Source: Seriola aureovittata
Lineage: Eukaryota > Chordata > Actinopteri > Carangiformes > Carangidae
Assembly (NCBI RefSeq): GCF_021018895.1
Contig: NC_079384.1
Coordinates: 21,068,140-21,132,139 of the forward strand
Direction of reading: 5' to 3'
DNA length: 64,000 bases
In this document: piece by piece, positions 22,209-33,373 of the stretch
Layout: each line of letters opens with the position of its first letter
How positions within the stretch are numbered: the first letter of the stretch is position 1
The notes under the pieces: generated by a model
Databases searched by the model: none
Told to the model about the DNA's origin: nothing
The model's input: only the letters and a program-made list of their open reading frames with translations
Translations under genes and position numbers: made by a program

Positions 22209-22228
22209 CCCCCCCCCCCCCCCCCCCC
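22209..22228. repeat. Homopolymer (C)20
   Basis: An uninterrupted run of 20 cytosines. Confidence 0.95.
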
Positions 22229-23039
22229 GTCTTCAAACCCCAGCAGATTGGTTTTCCAGGTGCCTCGTCAGTTGTCTTGCACACTTTCTTCTCCCTCCCC
22301 TCTTTCTCTTTCTCTCTCTGTTTTGCAACTACAAAGCCTTGACTTTGGTGCACGTGGGTCGCCAAGAAAAAAGAGCAAAATATCTCATATCCTTTTTCCT
22401 TTTTCTAAAAATCTCCCAGCAGGCCATGCTTCTCTTTCTAGCCCTCCACCCCGACACTACAGGCTAAAGCGTGAGCTGAGTTTTCTGGAGCCTTAATGAT
22501 TCAACTTTGTCGTTCCATCTTTTGTCCATGGCACAGAACTGATGCACTTCTATGTCAACGAATGCTACAAGAGACATGAAGATGCATCAACACTTCCTGA
22601 CCTGCACAGTGCACACTAACTTGCTACTCTGTCTACACGTTACCTCAGGTGTGTGCTGAAGTATCCAGGCTTCTTCCTTCATCCTCTCCTGACGACCACA
22701 CATCATTTCATTCAAATGTTATTTCTGGAAATATTTTCATCTTTGTAAAGTTTGTTACAATCTAAGAGAGATAACGGCTGTTAATGTGACGCTAATTAAC
22801 GGTTAATAGAACACCTGTGAAGCGGAGTGATACATGAAGTTAAAAGTCCCAGTGCTGTGGTACTCTATATCAGCACTCATGGAATGACTCTCGTCCAATC
22901 AAGTTCTTTGGTCGGAACTAACTGTTGTATAAATCTATATATATGTATGATTTGAATGATTAGAAACAATTAACAACTTGTCTGAAATATATCCAATGTG
23001 TTTTTTTTTCTTTTCTTTGTTCCTTTCAATCACATCATC
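22229..23039. other. Unassigned DNA
   Basis: Pyrimidine-rich at the start, then unremarkable. No coding region is supported. Confidence 0.4.
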
Positions 23040-23386
23040 ACATCATCAGAATCAGTGCCCTCTGTCAAATCTCTTCTTAAAACTGACTTTTATAGCAGAG
23101 CTTTTCCTATTTTACTTCATTTTATTGACTGGCCAAAGGCAAATTTGTCACTCCCCAATAGAATTTTATGGATTGTACTTTTTACTGGTGAAATTTTAAT
23201 TTCATTGACTGTCCTCTTTTTTATTATTATTTTCATGGTTTTATTCACTGCCTTTGGTTTATTTACTTTAAAATACTTTAATTGTATTTCTGATTTGCTT
23301 GTTTTAACTCTGTCGCCTTATATGACCTGTATGGCTTATTCTGCTGCAATGTAACAAATAAAGATTATTATTATTATTATATTATT
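23040..23386 (+). pseudogene. L2-like LINE 3' end
   Basis: A frame reads SVPSVKSLLKTDFYSRAF, resembling the LINE C-terminal block of the FKS-LKT type. The copy ends with AACAAATAAAG and an (ATT)n tail (about 23364-23386), as L2-family elements do. It is strongly 5'-truncated. Confidence 0.5.
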
Positions 23387-23873
23387 TTGCATCTCATAAT
23401 ACATCACATAAATAAAACAAAGTATTGGACAAAGGGAGTTCTTGTGTGTCCGCACCAAATTCAATTACAATCCATCCAACTTACTGATACTGTCATACAG
23501 AGTCACACTGATGTGTCGAATAAATCAGCAGAGAAATCATGAAAACTCAACAGTACAAGTCGTTACATATGAAAGCCGCTGAAGAGTCGTTGGCTCTCTA
23601 GTGAAGCTGGTTGTAAAGAGATTAAATGAGAGCTGCCGTTAACCCTGTACCAGCAGACCCACTGAGTCACCTCTCTCTGTTACAGTTTATTGCCGTCCTA
23701 AATGACACCATGAGGAGGGTTAGTGAAAGTATCGCCCCGTCTTGATTCTGGGTTTATGCAGTGAACTTCAGTCTTTTATTGTGGAAGGAGACGGAATGTA
23801 AACAGCCCAAAGGTGCTGAATTATCCACTGATGCTGATGTTCAACACGGCTTTGTGTCCTTCCAGGGGTTTCT

Positions 23874-23877
<4 letters not shown>

Positions 23878-23908
<31 letters not shown>

Positions 23909-23919
23909 GGGGGGGGGGG
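23878..23919. repeat. Compound (TG)n(G)14 tract
   Basis: About 14 TG units run into a 14-base G run, forming a Z-DNA and G-quadruplex prone junction. Confidence 0.94.
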
Positions 23920-24016
23920 TGTTTGGAGGTCTGTCTCGGACCAATCCTATGTGTGCCTGTGAGTAGAGGTGATCACGAATTTACTGACTTATATTTGGCT
24001 TTGGCTTCTGGTGCGG

Positions 24017-24017
<1 letters not shown>

Positions 24018-24056
<39 letters not shown>
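24018..24056. repeat. Microsatellite (GT)n
   Basis: About 19 GT units. Confidence 0.95.
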
Positions 24057-24059
<3 letters not shown>

Positions 24060-24207
24060 AAGTCTTTATCAAAGGCAGATAATGCTTGCTGCTGTCCTAT
24101 CAGCTGTGGCCTGAGGCCGAGTGCTGAGATAATTGAAGTTATTAGCCTGCTGCCCGTTAGCCAGCACAGAGCTCGAGGTGGGTCTCAGCCAGCTTTAACC
24201 TTGCTAT
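24057..24207. promoter_or_regulatory. Possible conserved non-coding element
   Basis: Non-repetitive DNA between two microsatellites, with GCTGAGATAATTGAAGTTAT and GCCTGCTGCCCGTTAGCC. It stands out as complex sequence inside a simple-repeat cluster. Function is not shown. Confidence 0.18.
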
Positions 24208-24261
24208 GCACACACACACACACGCACGCACACACGCACACACACACACACACACACACAC
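24208..24261. repeat. Microsatellite (CA)n with GC interruptions
   Basis: CA tract with CACGCACG variants. Confidence 0.94.
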
Positions 24262-24356
24262 TAGTCTCTCCCATCCATCCATTTCCATCCTCAGTGTTTA
24301 TCAAGGATCATCTCTACTGGAGGGTGTGTGTCAAAGCAGGCCGTGGCAGGACTGAG

Positions 24357-24358
<2 letters not shown>

Positions 24359-24400
<42 letters not shown>
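24359..24400. repeat. Microsatellite (GT)n
   Basis: About 19 GT units ending in GCGC. Confidence 0.95.
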
Positions 24401-25239
24401 AGTTTGATCAATGGATGGACGAATGGATGAAAACTTTACCAATATTCTTCCACACAATCTTATTTTTCATCTGGCCTGACGAGGTACAAACAAAGACAAG
24501 GGAAATGCATGTCTGTGTGAGGACTGTCCAAATTCTGTCCAGATTATTATGATAAAAACCACTAAAAGAACAATTGCACTTTATACATCATATTTATTCC
24601 AAAATAAAATGTTAACATTTAAATTAAATTTAGTAGTGAGGGATTTTACAGAACGCAAACTGCCAAAGTGAATTCTGTTCACAACCAGAAACACACTGGG
24701 ATTAGTGGATTACACAGCACTGAGCATATTCACATTAATGACTAAGGTCATGAAGAATTAATCTGATGACAAAAATCATTGTCAAGTACTGTGAGTGTAT
24801 CCAACACCTGATGTTACTCATCCAGAGCTAGAAATTACATTTATTAACTTATTTTCAACAGCGAATATGTACTGAAGGGCTGGACCAGAATGAGGATATG
24901 TTGTTAAATTATTATTATATCTGGCAAATTGCAAATGATACTGAATGTATCAATAGGATGCTCATAGACATTTTTTTCAGCCAAAATATCCAGGCTTTGC
25001 AGAACAATATCCATTTGTAGTGACTACAGCATTAGTCAGCCTTTATATGTTCAGGTCCTGGCAACTTTTGTTAAAGTAAAGAAACGATGGTGGTCGGGTT
25101 TACTATAGAAAACTGTCATTAATGTGACAGTTGTACTCTTTTGTAAGCCACTGACGCCAAACATCTACAACATCTATAACAAAAAAACAAAAACAAAACA
25201 ACAAAAACAAAAAAAAAACATTGCCTCTGAACATAATCC
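24401..25239. other. Unassigned DNA
   Basis: A run of AAAAACA-type repeats lies near 25181-25220, next to family A copy 2. No gene. Confidence 0.4.
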
Positions 25240-25605
25240 ATGCATCAACCTCCAGGGCTGAAGCATGACGCCAACACACAAGTGCCAAAAGCTGCAGTTC
25301 CTCTAATGACCACTAGAGTCTGGCTCCAACAGTGAGTCAGTCCCCATAGACTCCCATGTTAAAATGTCCAACTTTACAGCAGAAATAAACATGTTTACAG
25401 TCTGGTACAAAAAAGAGTTTTGGTCTCTAGAGCTAATTTCTTCCTTCATGACACCTGTTTATATAACTCACCTGTTTACATTTTATTAAGGACTAAAGTT
25501 ATGAATAATGGCCTCTTTAAGTGACAGGTGGGTGAGCGTATGCTTGCCAGGGGCGTTAGGGGCGGAGTCAGACACTGCCAAGAGCTTCAAAACTCTCAGA
25601 CATCT
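25240..25605 (-). mobile_element. Interspersed repeat family A, copy 2
   Basis: The reverse complement matches 7093-7545, including CTAGAGTCTGGCTCCAACAG, CCCATAGACTCCCATGTTAA and TAACTCACCTGTTTACATTT. Part of the middle-left region (the AGCTGGGAGTTAG block) is shortened, so this copy has an internal deletion. Confidence 0.75.
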
Positions 25606-26436
25606 GTGTCACATAGGCTACGTCCACTTTTATTTACAGTCTATGACATAATCGAGCCAATGATTATGTCGCCACCATAATGTAATTGGTAATAAGTTTA
25701 GCAGCATATGAATGTAATTTCTTGGCGACAGAGTTGATTGATGTCCATAAACTATCAACACATGAATGTGCCACACTTCACACAAGTTATTGTTTTTTAA
25801 ATAAAACAATATTTTGAGCTGTTTGTAAGGATTCAGTAGGAATGCATGTGTCAGTGAGGTATAACTATGCAGGCACAAGTTACATTAAAAACATGTTTGA
25901 AATTTGAATAGAATATGAAATCAAAGCCAATTTTGATGTTGATGAAAAATAAAAGGTCACTCTTAATGTATTATTTTAAAGATGCCACACTATTTGATGC
26001 ATTCACTATTTGGACCATGGTTATGCACAGATTATGGGGATTTTTAAAATTCGCACCAGATCCCTCCAATATTGGTTTCTCTAAGGGCAGCTGAGCTTAA
26101 GCACGGAGGAGGGCGGGCTGTGTGCACGTAACTTTATGATCCCAAAACTTCAAAGCGTTCCCCAGCATCTAAAACACTAAAGTATTATTTCTGTCCCGGA
26201 GCATCGCCTATTTGCAACAATAATTAAGCACTAACACCCAGTCAGGTGGCGCGGTAGACTGGGAGACTTCAGCTACGTTTGTTTTCATGTTTGCATTATT
26301 TAACACCAAATGTGCTGATTAAAAGTCTGAACCGTGCCAGGGCCTCGGTCGCCTGGTGTGCTCTCCCCAGGGCCACATGGTGAGACTGCTAAACTAGTTC
26401 AAAATGACAACAACACCAGTCTGTATTACCATGTAG
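25606..26436. other. Unassigned DNA
   Basis: CGTCCACTTTTATTTACAGT at about 25621-25640 looks like the outer end of another teleost repeat. The rest is unassigned. Confidence 0.35.
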
Positions 26437-26466
26437 CCCCCCCCCCACCACCACCACCACCACCAC
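26437..26466. repeat. (C)10 followed by (CAC)n
   Basis: Ten C then about six CAC units. Confidence 0.9.
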
Positions 26467-26559
26467 TCACCCTTTCTTACACACTTGGGGAAACGGTGTG
26501 TGAGAGGGACAGACTGAGCTGCAGCCTACAAACACTGGATCAGTCATATTTCTGCCTCT

Positions 26560-26680
26560 GAAGCCGCCTAATGTCCAGCCATAATCACAACAATATATTT
26601 TACATAAGCACCCACTCTAATAAGGATGCTAATTAGCCTAATGAATGCGCTAATTAGCAAAAACGTCTATGTCGACAGAC
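26560..26680. promoter_or_regulatory. Possible conserved non-coding element
   Basis: It contains repeated homeodomain-like words GCTAATTAGCCTAATGAATG and CGCTAATTAGC in unique sequence. It is the densest cluster of such words in the window. This is suggestive only. Confidence 0.28.
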
Positions 26681-26820
26681 TGTAGTTGTCTTCACAAAAC
26701 ACGTGAGCAGAATTCATATGAACAGGAGTTGCAGTTTCCTAATTAGCTTGAAAATTTGTCCAGGACAAAGCTTCAAAACACAAGTTGCACGCTGCGCATA
26801 CAGTATGAAGTCTACTGTTT

Positions 26821-27118
26821 TTAAAGGGTCAGTTCACCCAAATCCAAAAACATTCACTCACTTTTTCACTGAGGCACTTTTGGTTTTATTTGTCCAGGTG
26901 TGGAAATATGAAATATATAATTTTTCAGTTACAGAATTTCTATTTGCAAAAACGCTGTCCTCATTACAGCGAATACAAACTGATGTTGACAGTACTCATT
27001 CAAGCTACCAAAGAAATATTTTCCTGTTTTTTTGTTTTTGTTGTGAAAGTGAATATCTTTGACCTTTGGACTCCTGGCCCTTCAAAATAAAACATCCTAA
27101 GACGGACACTGGGTTCCC
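26821..27118 (+). mobile_element. Teleost interspersed repeat (AAAGGGTCAGTTCACCC type)
   Basis: It begins TTAAAGGGTCAGTTCACCCA, a phrase I recognise from common fish repeats. The 3' boundary is uncertain. No coding capacity. Confidence 0.5.
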
Positions 27119-27538
27119 TAATCTAAAAATATACACAATTGTTACGACTGCGCAACAACTTTGGTCTGAAAAGCGGCATGACGGTGTGATTGAGTGTGTG
27201 CACATGCGAATAGATGTGAGGTGATTGGATTGCATCCAATCCTGCAGCTGATTGGTTCCTTTTGAACGGCTGTCAGATATTAAGGAGCCAAGATGACGCT
27301 GCCGTGCTGCAAGAGGAACACCCCTCCCCCTCCTGTCCCAACCAGCCACATTATTGGTTGCTACATTGTAACTTATAGATTCTTTGTAACTTAGAGAGTT
27401 GATCGGGGCAGACTGCCGTTTTCCTTTGATTTCATTTTCTCCTTTTTCAGTTTATGTGAGTTAGGGAGGTTTGATATTGTAGTTTGGTTTTGTTTGATTT
27501 TTGGATGGGTTACCCCTGGTGTCCACCCTGAAGACATA
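27119..27538. other. Unassigned DNA, possibly LTR-derived
   Basis: TGTTACGACTGCG at about 27140, with T-rich DNA before 27538, gives a loose LTR-like impression. However, no matching ends or target duplication were found. Confidence 0.2.
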
Positions 27539-27941
27539 GGGGCCCTATCTTACACCCGGGGCAAAGAGCAACACAAGCGTCTTTGCTAGATTCAGCCTGA
27601 CACAGTCACTGAGATCTCATGGATGTGTTGGTCTTAAAATGAGTCGTGGTCAGTCGCATTGTTGCGTTCTGCTATCTGGACACAGCGGAAAGCTATTGCG
27701 CAATTGATTTCACAGTTATTTTAAGGACACATTATGAAGAGAGTAATATGTAATATCCTGGCTTTTAAAGGGAATGAGAGATGGCGCTCTGATTGATTTA
27801 TTGCACGTTACGCCCCCAAAACACTCCCATGAATAATTAAGAGACTAAGTACAACCCTTTGAACCTCGTGCCTGGCGTAGCCATTGTGATATGGACACGC
27901 CCTAAATGCGTGTGCTTTGGATTGTAAAGACAGAGCCCGAA
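27539..27941 (+). mobile_element. Family B element, internally deleted copy
   Basis: It begins GGGGCCCTATCTTACACCCG. It shares AAAGGGAATGAGAGATGG, TTATTGCACGTTACGCCC and CCATGAATAATTAAGAGACT with 4375-5122, and ends ACAGAGCCCGA, a decayed inverse of the start. It lacks the middle portion that contains the CA expansion in the other copy, so it is an internal-deletion derivative. Non-coding. Confidence 0.75.
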
Positions 27942-28430
27942 ATCTCAGTCTCTGTCCTTTGAGAAACACTTAAAATAAATACAGCAGTTAGTATCAGCCA
28001 TCACAGTGTGTCGGTGGCTACCTGGGACTTGGGGAGGATGGGGTTACGCTCGTGTTGGGCCTCGGTCACCCTCCGACGGGACATAACAACAACGGACGCA
28101 CAGCTAGATATCACGACAGGTAAAGGAGAAAATATGTTGTTGTTTTTCTTAACCGCAGAAAATGCACAAACCACCTCCATCCACAGTTTATCTATCAAGA
28201 CCTACATCTGGTGGCCTTGCGCCGCACTCTCACTCTATTTGTTTCTCTTTCCTGATGACACCGAGGGGAGGTGAGACTGTCTGAGGAAAACACAGCTTTG
28301 GCACTAAGCCGTCTTTATCTGTTTAAAACCACTGAGCTGTTCCTTGTGAAATCTTTACATGTTAAGCCGATAAGTGCGGCAAAACAATAAACAACATCAT
28401 CTCGGCGTTAGCTGGGGATCCCTCCTTTCA
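27942..28430. other. Unassigned DNA
   Basis: An 88-codon frame at 28008-28274 has no recognisable domain. Confidence 0.4.
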
Positions 28431-28640
28431 TCTGACTGGAGATTAGGCTCATTTGCTCGACTCGCGGCGCCTCAGTTACTGAGATTAAAACCACGCCAAA
28501 GTTTTGTCATCCCCCGACGAACACGACGGCAGACATTACCTAGGAAAAAGATTAAGCCGTGATTAGGCAGATCGGATACAATAACACTGCTGTCATGTGC
28601 AGCTCGAGACGGCCCGCTGGCTGGCAGACTGTCAGATAGA
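28431..28640. promoter_or_regulatory. Possible conserved non-coding element
   Basis: Complex GC-balanced DNA with CTGAGATTAAAACCACGCC and AGATTAAGCCGTGATTAGGC (paired GATTA words). Suggestive of a regulatory element, not demonstrated. Confidence 0.22.
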
Positions 28641-29218
28641 CACAGGTTTAAAAATAATAGCTGTAACAAAGGCTGTGATGTACTGCCAAGGAAACGTTAT
28701 CCTCTTGGGTATCAGATACTTATAAGTCTACGCTGGAAGAATTCCCACAAACTGCAGTGGAAAGTTCCAACAGTGCCGAGATGCCTGGACGCACGAGGGG
28801 AGTAAGACTGAAGCAAACGCATCAAGAGAGACCTTCAAATGTGTTAATGTATCTTTAACAAGGTGTGGAGAGGAAACCAGTGGGGGTTTCTTAGAAAAAC
28901 ATTTAAATGAGACATACTGCATTTGCACAACAACCAGACACTACGATGGATCTTTGCTTTTTTTCATCCCAAAGTTGTTGACGAGGCTTTTGCTCACAGT
29001 CTGTTCTCCATTTCATGGTGGAACTAACAGGTATCAAAGGCACTTTGTCATGTGGAATACCAAAATGCCAAATCTCTGCTGTGTGCGGATTATTAATGCT
29101 GTTGTGTGTTCCCTGAAGCTTTAGGCTGAACGACGGGGACCTGTAGCTCCTCTATATGCTCTAAATGGATTTCATAGTTCCCCATGGAGATATGAGGGAA
29201 ACCTAGATAGGAGCCATT
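28641..29218. other. Unassigned DNA
   Basis: No gene or recognised repeat. Confidence 0.4.
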
Positions 29219-29260
29219 GAGGGGTGGGAGGAGGTTGGGAGGGGGAGGGGAGGGGGGGGC
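29219..29260 (+). repeat. G-rich tract with strong G-quadruplex motif
   Basis: The tract has six runs of three to eight G separated by one to seven bases, a very strong fit to the quadruplex pattern on the plus strand. Confidence 0.85.
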
Positions 29261-30352
29261 GCACATCCACAGCTTCGATTGCTGAAAATCCAAACAGCAA
29301 ACACAGGTACACTCTGAGCGCTGCAGACGAGACTGGAATACAAGTCAGTGAATGTTCAGCCTGTCGACTCGCTTGGAGCAAATATGTTCTCCGGCATGTA
29401 GAGATGAAGAGTTTAACTCTCAAAGGTGCCACACAAACAGCCTCATGAGCTGAGCTCCTCCAAACTCCTTTTTCTTCATTTTTATTTGGTGAAGCAAGAC
29501 AATGACAAAGAAAAGTGACATAACATGATGACACAATACTACAGTGGGACAAAACAACTGGCAGTTTTTTTTGTTATTGTCATAGATTCAGATGTTGAGT
29601 CACTGAGCGGGAAACAGGGGAAGAAAAGAAAGGATGTCAGGTGTTAGGGATGCCACCATACCGAAAATATGATCGTACCAATGACAGACCCATGGTGTGA
29701 AAATATAATATAACAAATAACATATTAGTGTTATATTCTGACAGACTGAATAGTGATGAGTGTAGCGTGTTAATGGTGTGAGCTCCCAGCTCACATTATG
29801 AGCTTTCGCTACATTAGCCTAAACAAGCTAGCTAACGTTAGCCTTTGTGAACGTTGCGTATGGAGCATTGCTACAACAGATGCCAGTTATCGCAATTTAA
29901 GAACAATAGCGGTAACATTTCAGGACATGAACATGACAAGTTGTTAGGTAATATAAAGTTCACTGAAAGTCACTCAGCCTGAACTCTGTGTACAGATCTG
30001 ACGTCGGTCTGTGAGCTGCTTAAATCAGTCTGAGCTGATCTAAGCTGATATATATTATATTATATCTATATACGGATTTTAAATGTAACTCATGTCTGTG
30101 ATTCTTCAGTGGTGTTCTTCATTTAGTTTGGGAGTGGCAATAATTTGGGGCTGGTGATGGATCAGCCTTTATATAAAAAAAAAAACGGAACAAATAAATG
30201 TGAACAAGTTCATTTTCATCTGTATGAACCGAACTTTGAACTAGTTCTTTTTAAGTGTCAACTGGCACAACACTGGCTGCCAGACCCTCAAGGAGGAAGC
30301 TAGTTCTTGTGGGGTGTTTCTGTCATTTTGTGTTCAGCCACGTCTTCCCATG
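29261..30352. other. Mostly unassigned DNA
   Basis: A block near 30180-30250, with GTGAACAAGTTCATTTTCAT and TTTGAACTAGTTCTT, resembles teleost hAT-like repeat ends. Otherwise nothing is recognised. Confidence 0.35.
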
Positions 30353-30420
30353 TGGGGCAGCTGTGGCTCAGGAGGAAGAGTGGGTCATCCGCTAATCAGA
30401 AGGTCAGAGGTTTGATCATT
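30353..30420 (+). mobile_element. tRNA-derived SINE fragment
   Basis: It reads GGGGCAGCTGTGGCTCAGGA, then AGAGTGGGTCATCCGCTAAT, then AGGTCAGAGGTTTGATC. This has the spacing of A and B box regions of the teleost SINE that starts GGCAGCTGTGGCTCAGG. Only the head is preserved and the B box is degenerate. Confidence 0.65.
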
Positions 30421-30740
30421 CCTAACCTGTGTTAGGAATTGGCTAACTTGCCCACTCCTAAAAGAAATAAAATAAATAGAAAATAAAATAAATGATAGAG
30501 ATAGAGATAAATAGTTACATAAGTAGATGAATGACGATATAATATGAACTATTTAGATCGGTGAGTATATGCTTTTTGATTATTTTGTTTAATCACTCTC
30601 CTTAAAAAATGTATTAGCTCAGTTCAGAGCAGCATTCATTTTTGATTATCCCCTGTCACTCCAGGAACGTGTGAATGACTGTGCTGATGAAATGAAAGGC
30701 CGTCTCAAAGCTATCAGGCATAATCATACGGATATCACAC
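30421..30740. other. AT-rich unassigned DNA
   Basis: There are short (AAATA)n and (GATA)n-like runs at about 30466-30510. No gene. Confidence 0.5.
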
Positions 30741-31080
30741 TTCAGTGTCAACTCTTCGCTTTAACACTCCAAGTGTTAAGGAGCAATTACGGCTTTTGAT
30801 ACCCTCGATAAAAGGAAGGAGAAATCATTTAAAACATGAAAACCTTGATTCAGTGTTAATTCGGCCGGACCCCGCCATCTGCCTGACATTGATTGGCTCC
30901 TCTCTCCATCGCCGTCACCCGCGGTGACCCTCGTTCGGCTTTAATTTCATGTCTCGCTCTCCCTCTACCCGGCCAGGAAATTAAAGCCGGTGCTCATGCT
31001 GCGGTCACATGTAATGGAGGACATTAGAACAGCTGCAATTACCATGAACTGTCAATGCATAATAAGAATTGAATTAGATT
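30741..31080. promoter_or_regulatory. Possible conserved non-coding element
   Basis: A long complex stretch with GGAGCAATTACGGC, CAGTGTTAATTCGG, GGAAATTAAAGCCGG and AGCTGCAATTACC. It contains no repeats and looks like constrained non-coding DNA. Only an alignment could confirm this. Confidence 0.25.
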
Positions 31081-31115
31081 ACTCACTCACTTCACAAGTG
31101 CCATCCACAGTGAAG

Positions 31116-31124
31116 GAGAGAGAG

Positions 31125-31180
<56 letters not shown>
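31116..31180 (+). repeat. Microsatellite (GA)n
   Basis: About 30 GA units with one GC interruption. It is a purine strand capable of triplex formation. Confidence 0.96.
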
Positions 31181-31181
<1 letters not shown>

Positions 31182-31980
31182 TGACCACTCTCCTCTGAGC
31201 ATGTTTGGCCCCCTGCTTCATTATTGTGAGCCAGCAAACTGGAACAGGGAGAAAATCAAGGCAGTGAAATGGACTCGGTCAAACTACAGCAAATCCATTT
31301 ACTATCCACAATTTCATTTCTAAAAGTCCAACAAGCCCATTAAAATGGAGGAAAAGGAGGCCAACACACACTAACACACACAGCTGTGGACATGCATATA
31401 CAGTTGAATTAGCAAACAAAGACCCCACCCTAATTAAAACCAGCCAGTGTGTGTGTGTGTATGTGTGTTTGTGTGTGTAAAAAAAACACTTTTGGAATGT
31501 GCTACTTTCTAGCAACCAATTAAGCGGCGGCAGTTGAGCCGCTCAGATGGGGCGTCGGCCGAGGCTGCAGGCCTGCCTGGGACGACCTCGCAGATCAGTG
31601 GGTGAGGGAGGGGCAGCTTTGTGAGCAGACGGGTGAGGCGGGAGGGGAGAGCTGCTGTCGGAGCGCAGGCTAAGGTCAGAGAACCTTTCAAGGGCAGATG
31701 GAGGAGAGCCAGGGGAGCGAGCGAAGGTCAAGGGCTCCCACATGAGCGCTACTGCATAATGCATACTGCTGCATATTTTATGCATATTTGTTGGATTGCA
31801 GAATAATGTTTTGATGGTATTCCCACAGCTACATCCCATTCAACATGTATGTTTTCAAGGTTTTCAGGAATGCTGTCATTTAAGTGCACAAACACTGACA
31901 AATGCATGCACGGCGACACAAAGCACCACATGTGCTTGCATCCATTTTGTCTGGAGTACATTGTCTCTCAGTGGTGACCG
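31181..31980. other. Unassigned DNA
   Basis: An imperfect GT tract lies at 31447-31478. No gene is supported, although several overlapping frames occur in GC-rich DNA at 31500-31800. Confidence 0.4.
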
Positions 31981-32056
31981 GGCCAGCCACCATCAGCCGG
32001 CCAGCCAGCCAGCCAGCCAGCCAGCCGGCCAGCCAGCCACCATCAGCCGGCCAGCC
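31981..32056. repeat. (AGCC)n minisatellite with duplicated block
   Basis: AGCC units form the core, and a block reading CAGCCACCATCAGCCGGCC occurs twice (from about 31984 and 32034). It looks like a tandem duplication around a tetranucleotide core. Confidence 0.88.
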
Positions 32057-32148
32057 TCGATTGACTCCTTTCACACTAAAAGACAAGTTTGCCTTTCTGT
32101 TCAAGATGACACGCATAACTGCAGGGAGCAAAATCATCACATGCAGTT

Positions 32149-32152
<4 letters not shown>

Positions 32153-32182
<30 letters not shown>
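32153..32182. repeat. Microsatellite (CA)n
   Basis: About 14 CA units. Confidence 0.93.
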
Positions 32183-32185
<3 letters not shown>

Positions 32186-32538
32186 GCTGATTCAAACAGT
32201 GAGCTGTTAGCTGCTATGCATCCTCAGGTTGTTGCTCCTGTAAAGTGTAAACTGCTCACTCTCAGCAGAACGTGTAGATTGTACCCTTTTCCATTACTGA
32301 CAGAAACTAGATGTTAGCTCTATGTTAGCATTGACGTTAAATAGCATTGAACGACGGGAGGTTCCTTTTCCATTGTGGTGTGTGGTACTTGCAGCGCGTT
32401 TGTGTATTTTCTTGTGTTCTTGTATTTGCAGCACGTGTGTTGTCAAATTGATGATGTCTTTTAAATTTGCTTGTCTTTTGACTATTTGCATGTGTTTTCT
32501 TAAGTTGCATTGGATTCGTGCTCTCAGGGCCACCGTAT
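32183..32538. other. Probable repeat-derived DNA
   Basis: ATTCAAACAGTGAGCTGTTA at 32190-32210 recurs on the minus strand near 63183-63206. Both may be edges of one family. No gene. Confidence 0.35.
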
Positions 32539-32955
32539 ATTTGTATGTTTTGCTATTGCTTCATAGCCAACGTTAGCATTCGCAGCTGTTTACTTACCAG
32601 TCTATAAGAGACATTGCGAGATCAGCATCAAACCTCATTCCTTTACTCACCAACAGCTGTCTCCAGCTGTGGAAAGCAACCCTCTTGTTTTGCTTCTATT
32701 TTTATTACTTCTATTCTTTTACTGAAGTTAGCATGCTAACCAGCTAGCCCCGGTCTGATTGGCCCGTCTGGTCACTTTCTGATACTCAGTCACTGTAGCG
32801 TCCACTCTGCTCTGAAGAAACAGCCTCTGCTCAGAGGACGTATTATTAACTGTCATCTTGTAAATGCAACAATGGCCGAAGCTCTTGTCAAAACTGGTAA
32901 GTAAACAGCTGTTAATGCTAAAAATGGCTGTGTAGCAATAGCAAAACTTACAAAT
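32539..32955 (-). mobile_element. Palindromic non-autonomous element (family C)
   Basis: The two ends are inverted repeats of 62 bp (32539-32600 and 32894-32955) with about eight mismatches by my count. The arms contain GTAAGTAAACAGCTG and GCAATAGCAAAAC. The roughly 290-bp centre matches the minus-oriented core of the copy at 335-775. The right-hand similarity to that copy continues to about 32970. There is no reading frame. The structure is that of a MITE or foldback element; the superfamily is unknown. Confidence 0.7.
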
Positions 32956-33274
32956 AGCTTCTTTAAGGTTACAGAAATAACATTCATGGTTCATGGAAAC
33001 TACTCGGTGCTGACCTGACGTGAACATTAGTTTCTAACTACATGATATTTGGGTCATTCTGTCCCATCTATTTGAGTCATAAATTCTTGACATTAGTTGG
33101 CTGACAGACACGGCAGACCGCACCAATCAGAGCGTGCCATATTTCACAACTTGGGTGACAGGTAAGGTGCCAGGGACTGAACTCACTGTTCCACCTGACG
33201 GCACCGGCAACAAATATCTGAGCAGGCATACGCGGTTTTCTGAATGAAAATGAAGCTGGTACTGGGAGGTAAAG
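32956..33274. other. Unassigned DNA
   Basis: No gene or recognised repeat. Confidence 0.4.
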
Positions 33275-33305
33275 GTGTGTGTGTGCGTGTGTGTGTGTGT
33301 GTGTG
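33275..33305. repeat. Microsatellite (GT)n
   Basis: GT tract with one GC. Confidence 0.92.
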
Positions 33306-33351
33306 AAATAAAAATAACATTATCTGTCTTCTGCTTCTCTATGTTTATAGT

Positions 33352-33373
33352 TGTGTGTGTGTGTGTGTGTGTG
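33352..33373. repeat. Short (GT)n tract
   Basis: About 11 GT units. Confidence 0.9.

Noticed and set aside
27140..27538. Second solo LTR beginning TGTTACG
   Set aside because: No inverted ends, no convincing CA terminus and no flanking duplication could be found.
31796..32317. 173-codon plus-strand frame with SQPASQPA repeats
   Set aside because: The peptide repeat is just the AGCC minisatellite and CA tract in translation. No domain or splice context.
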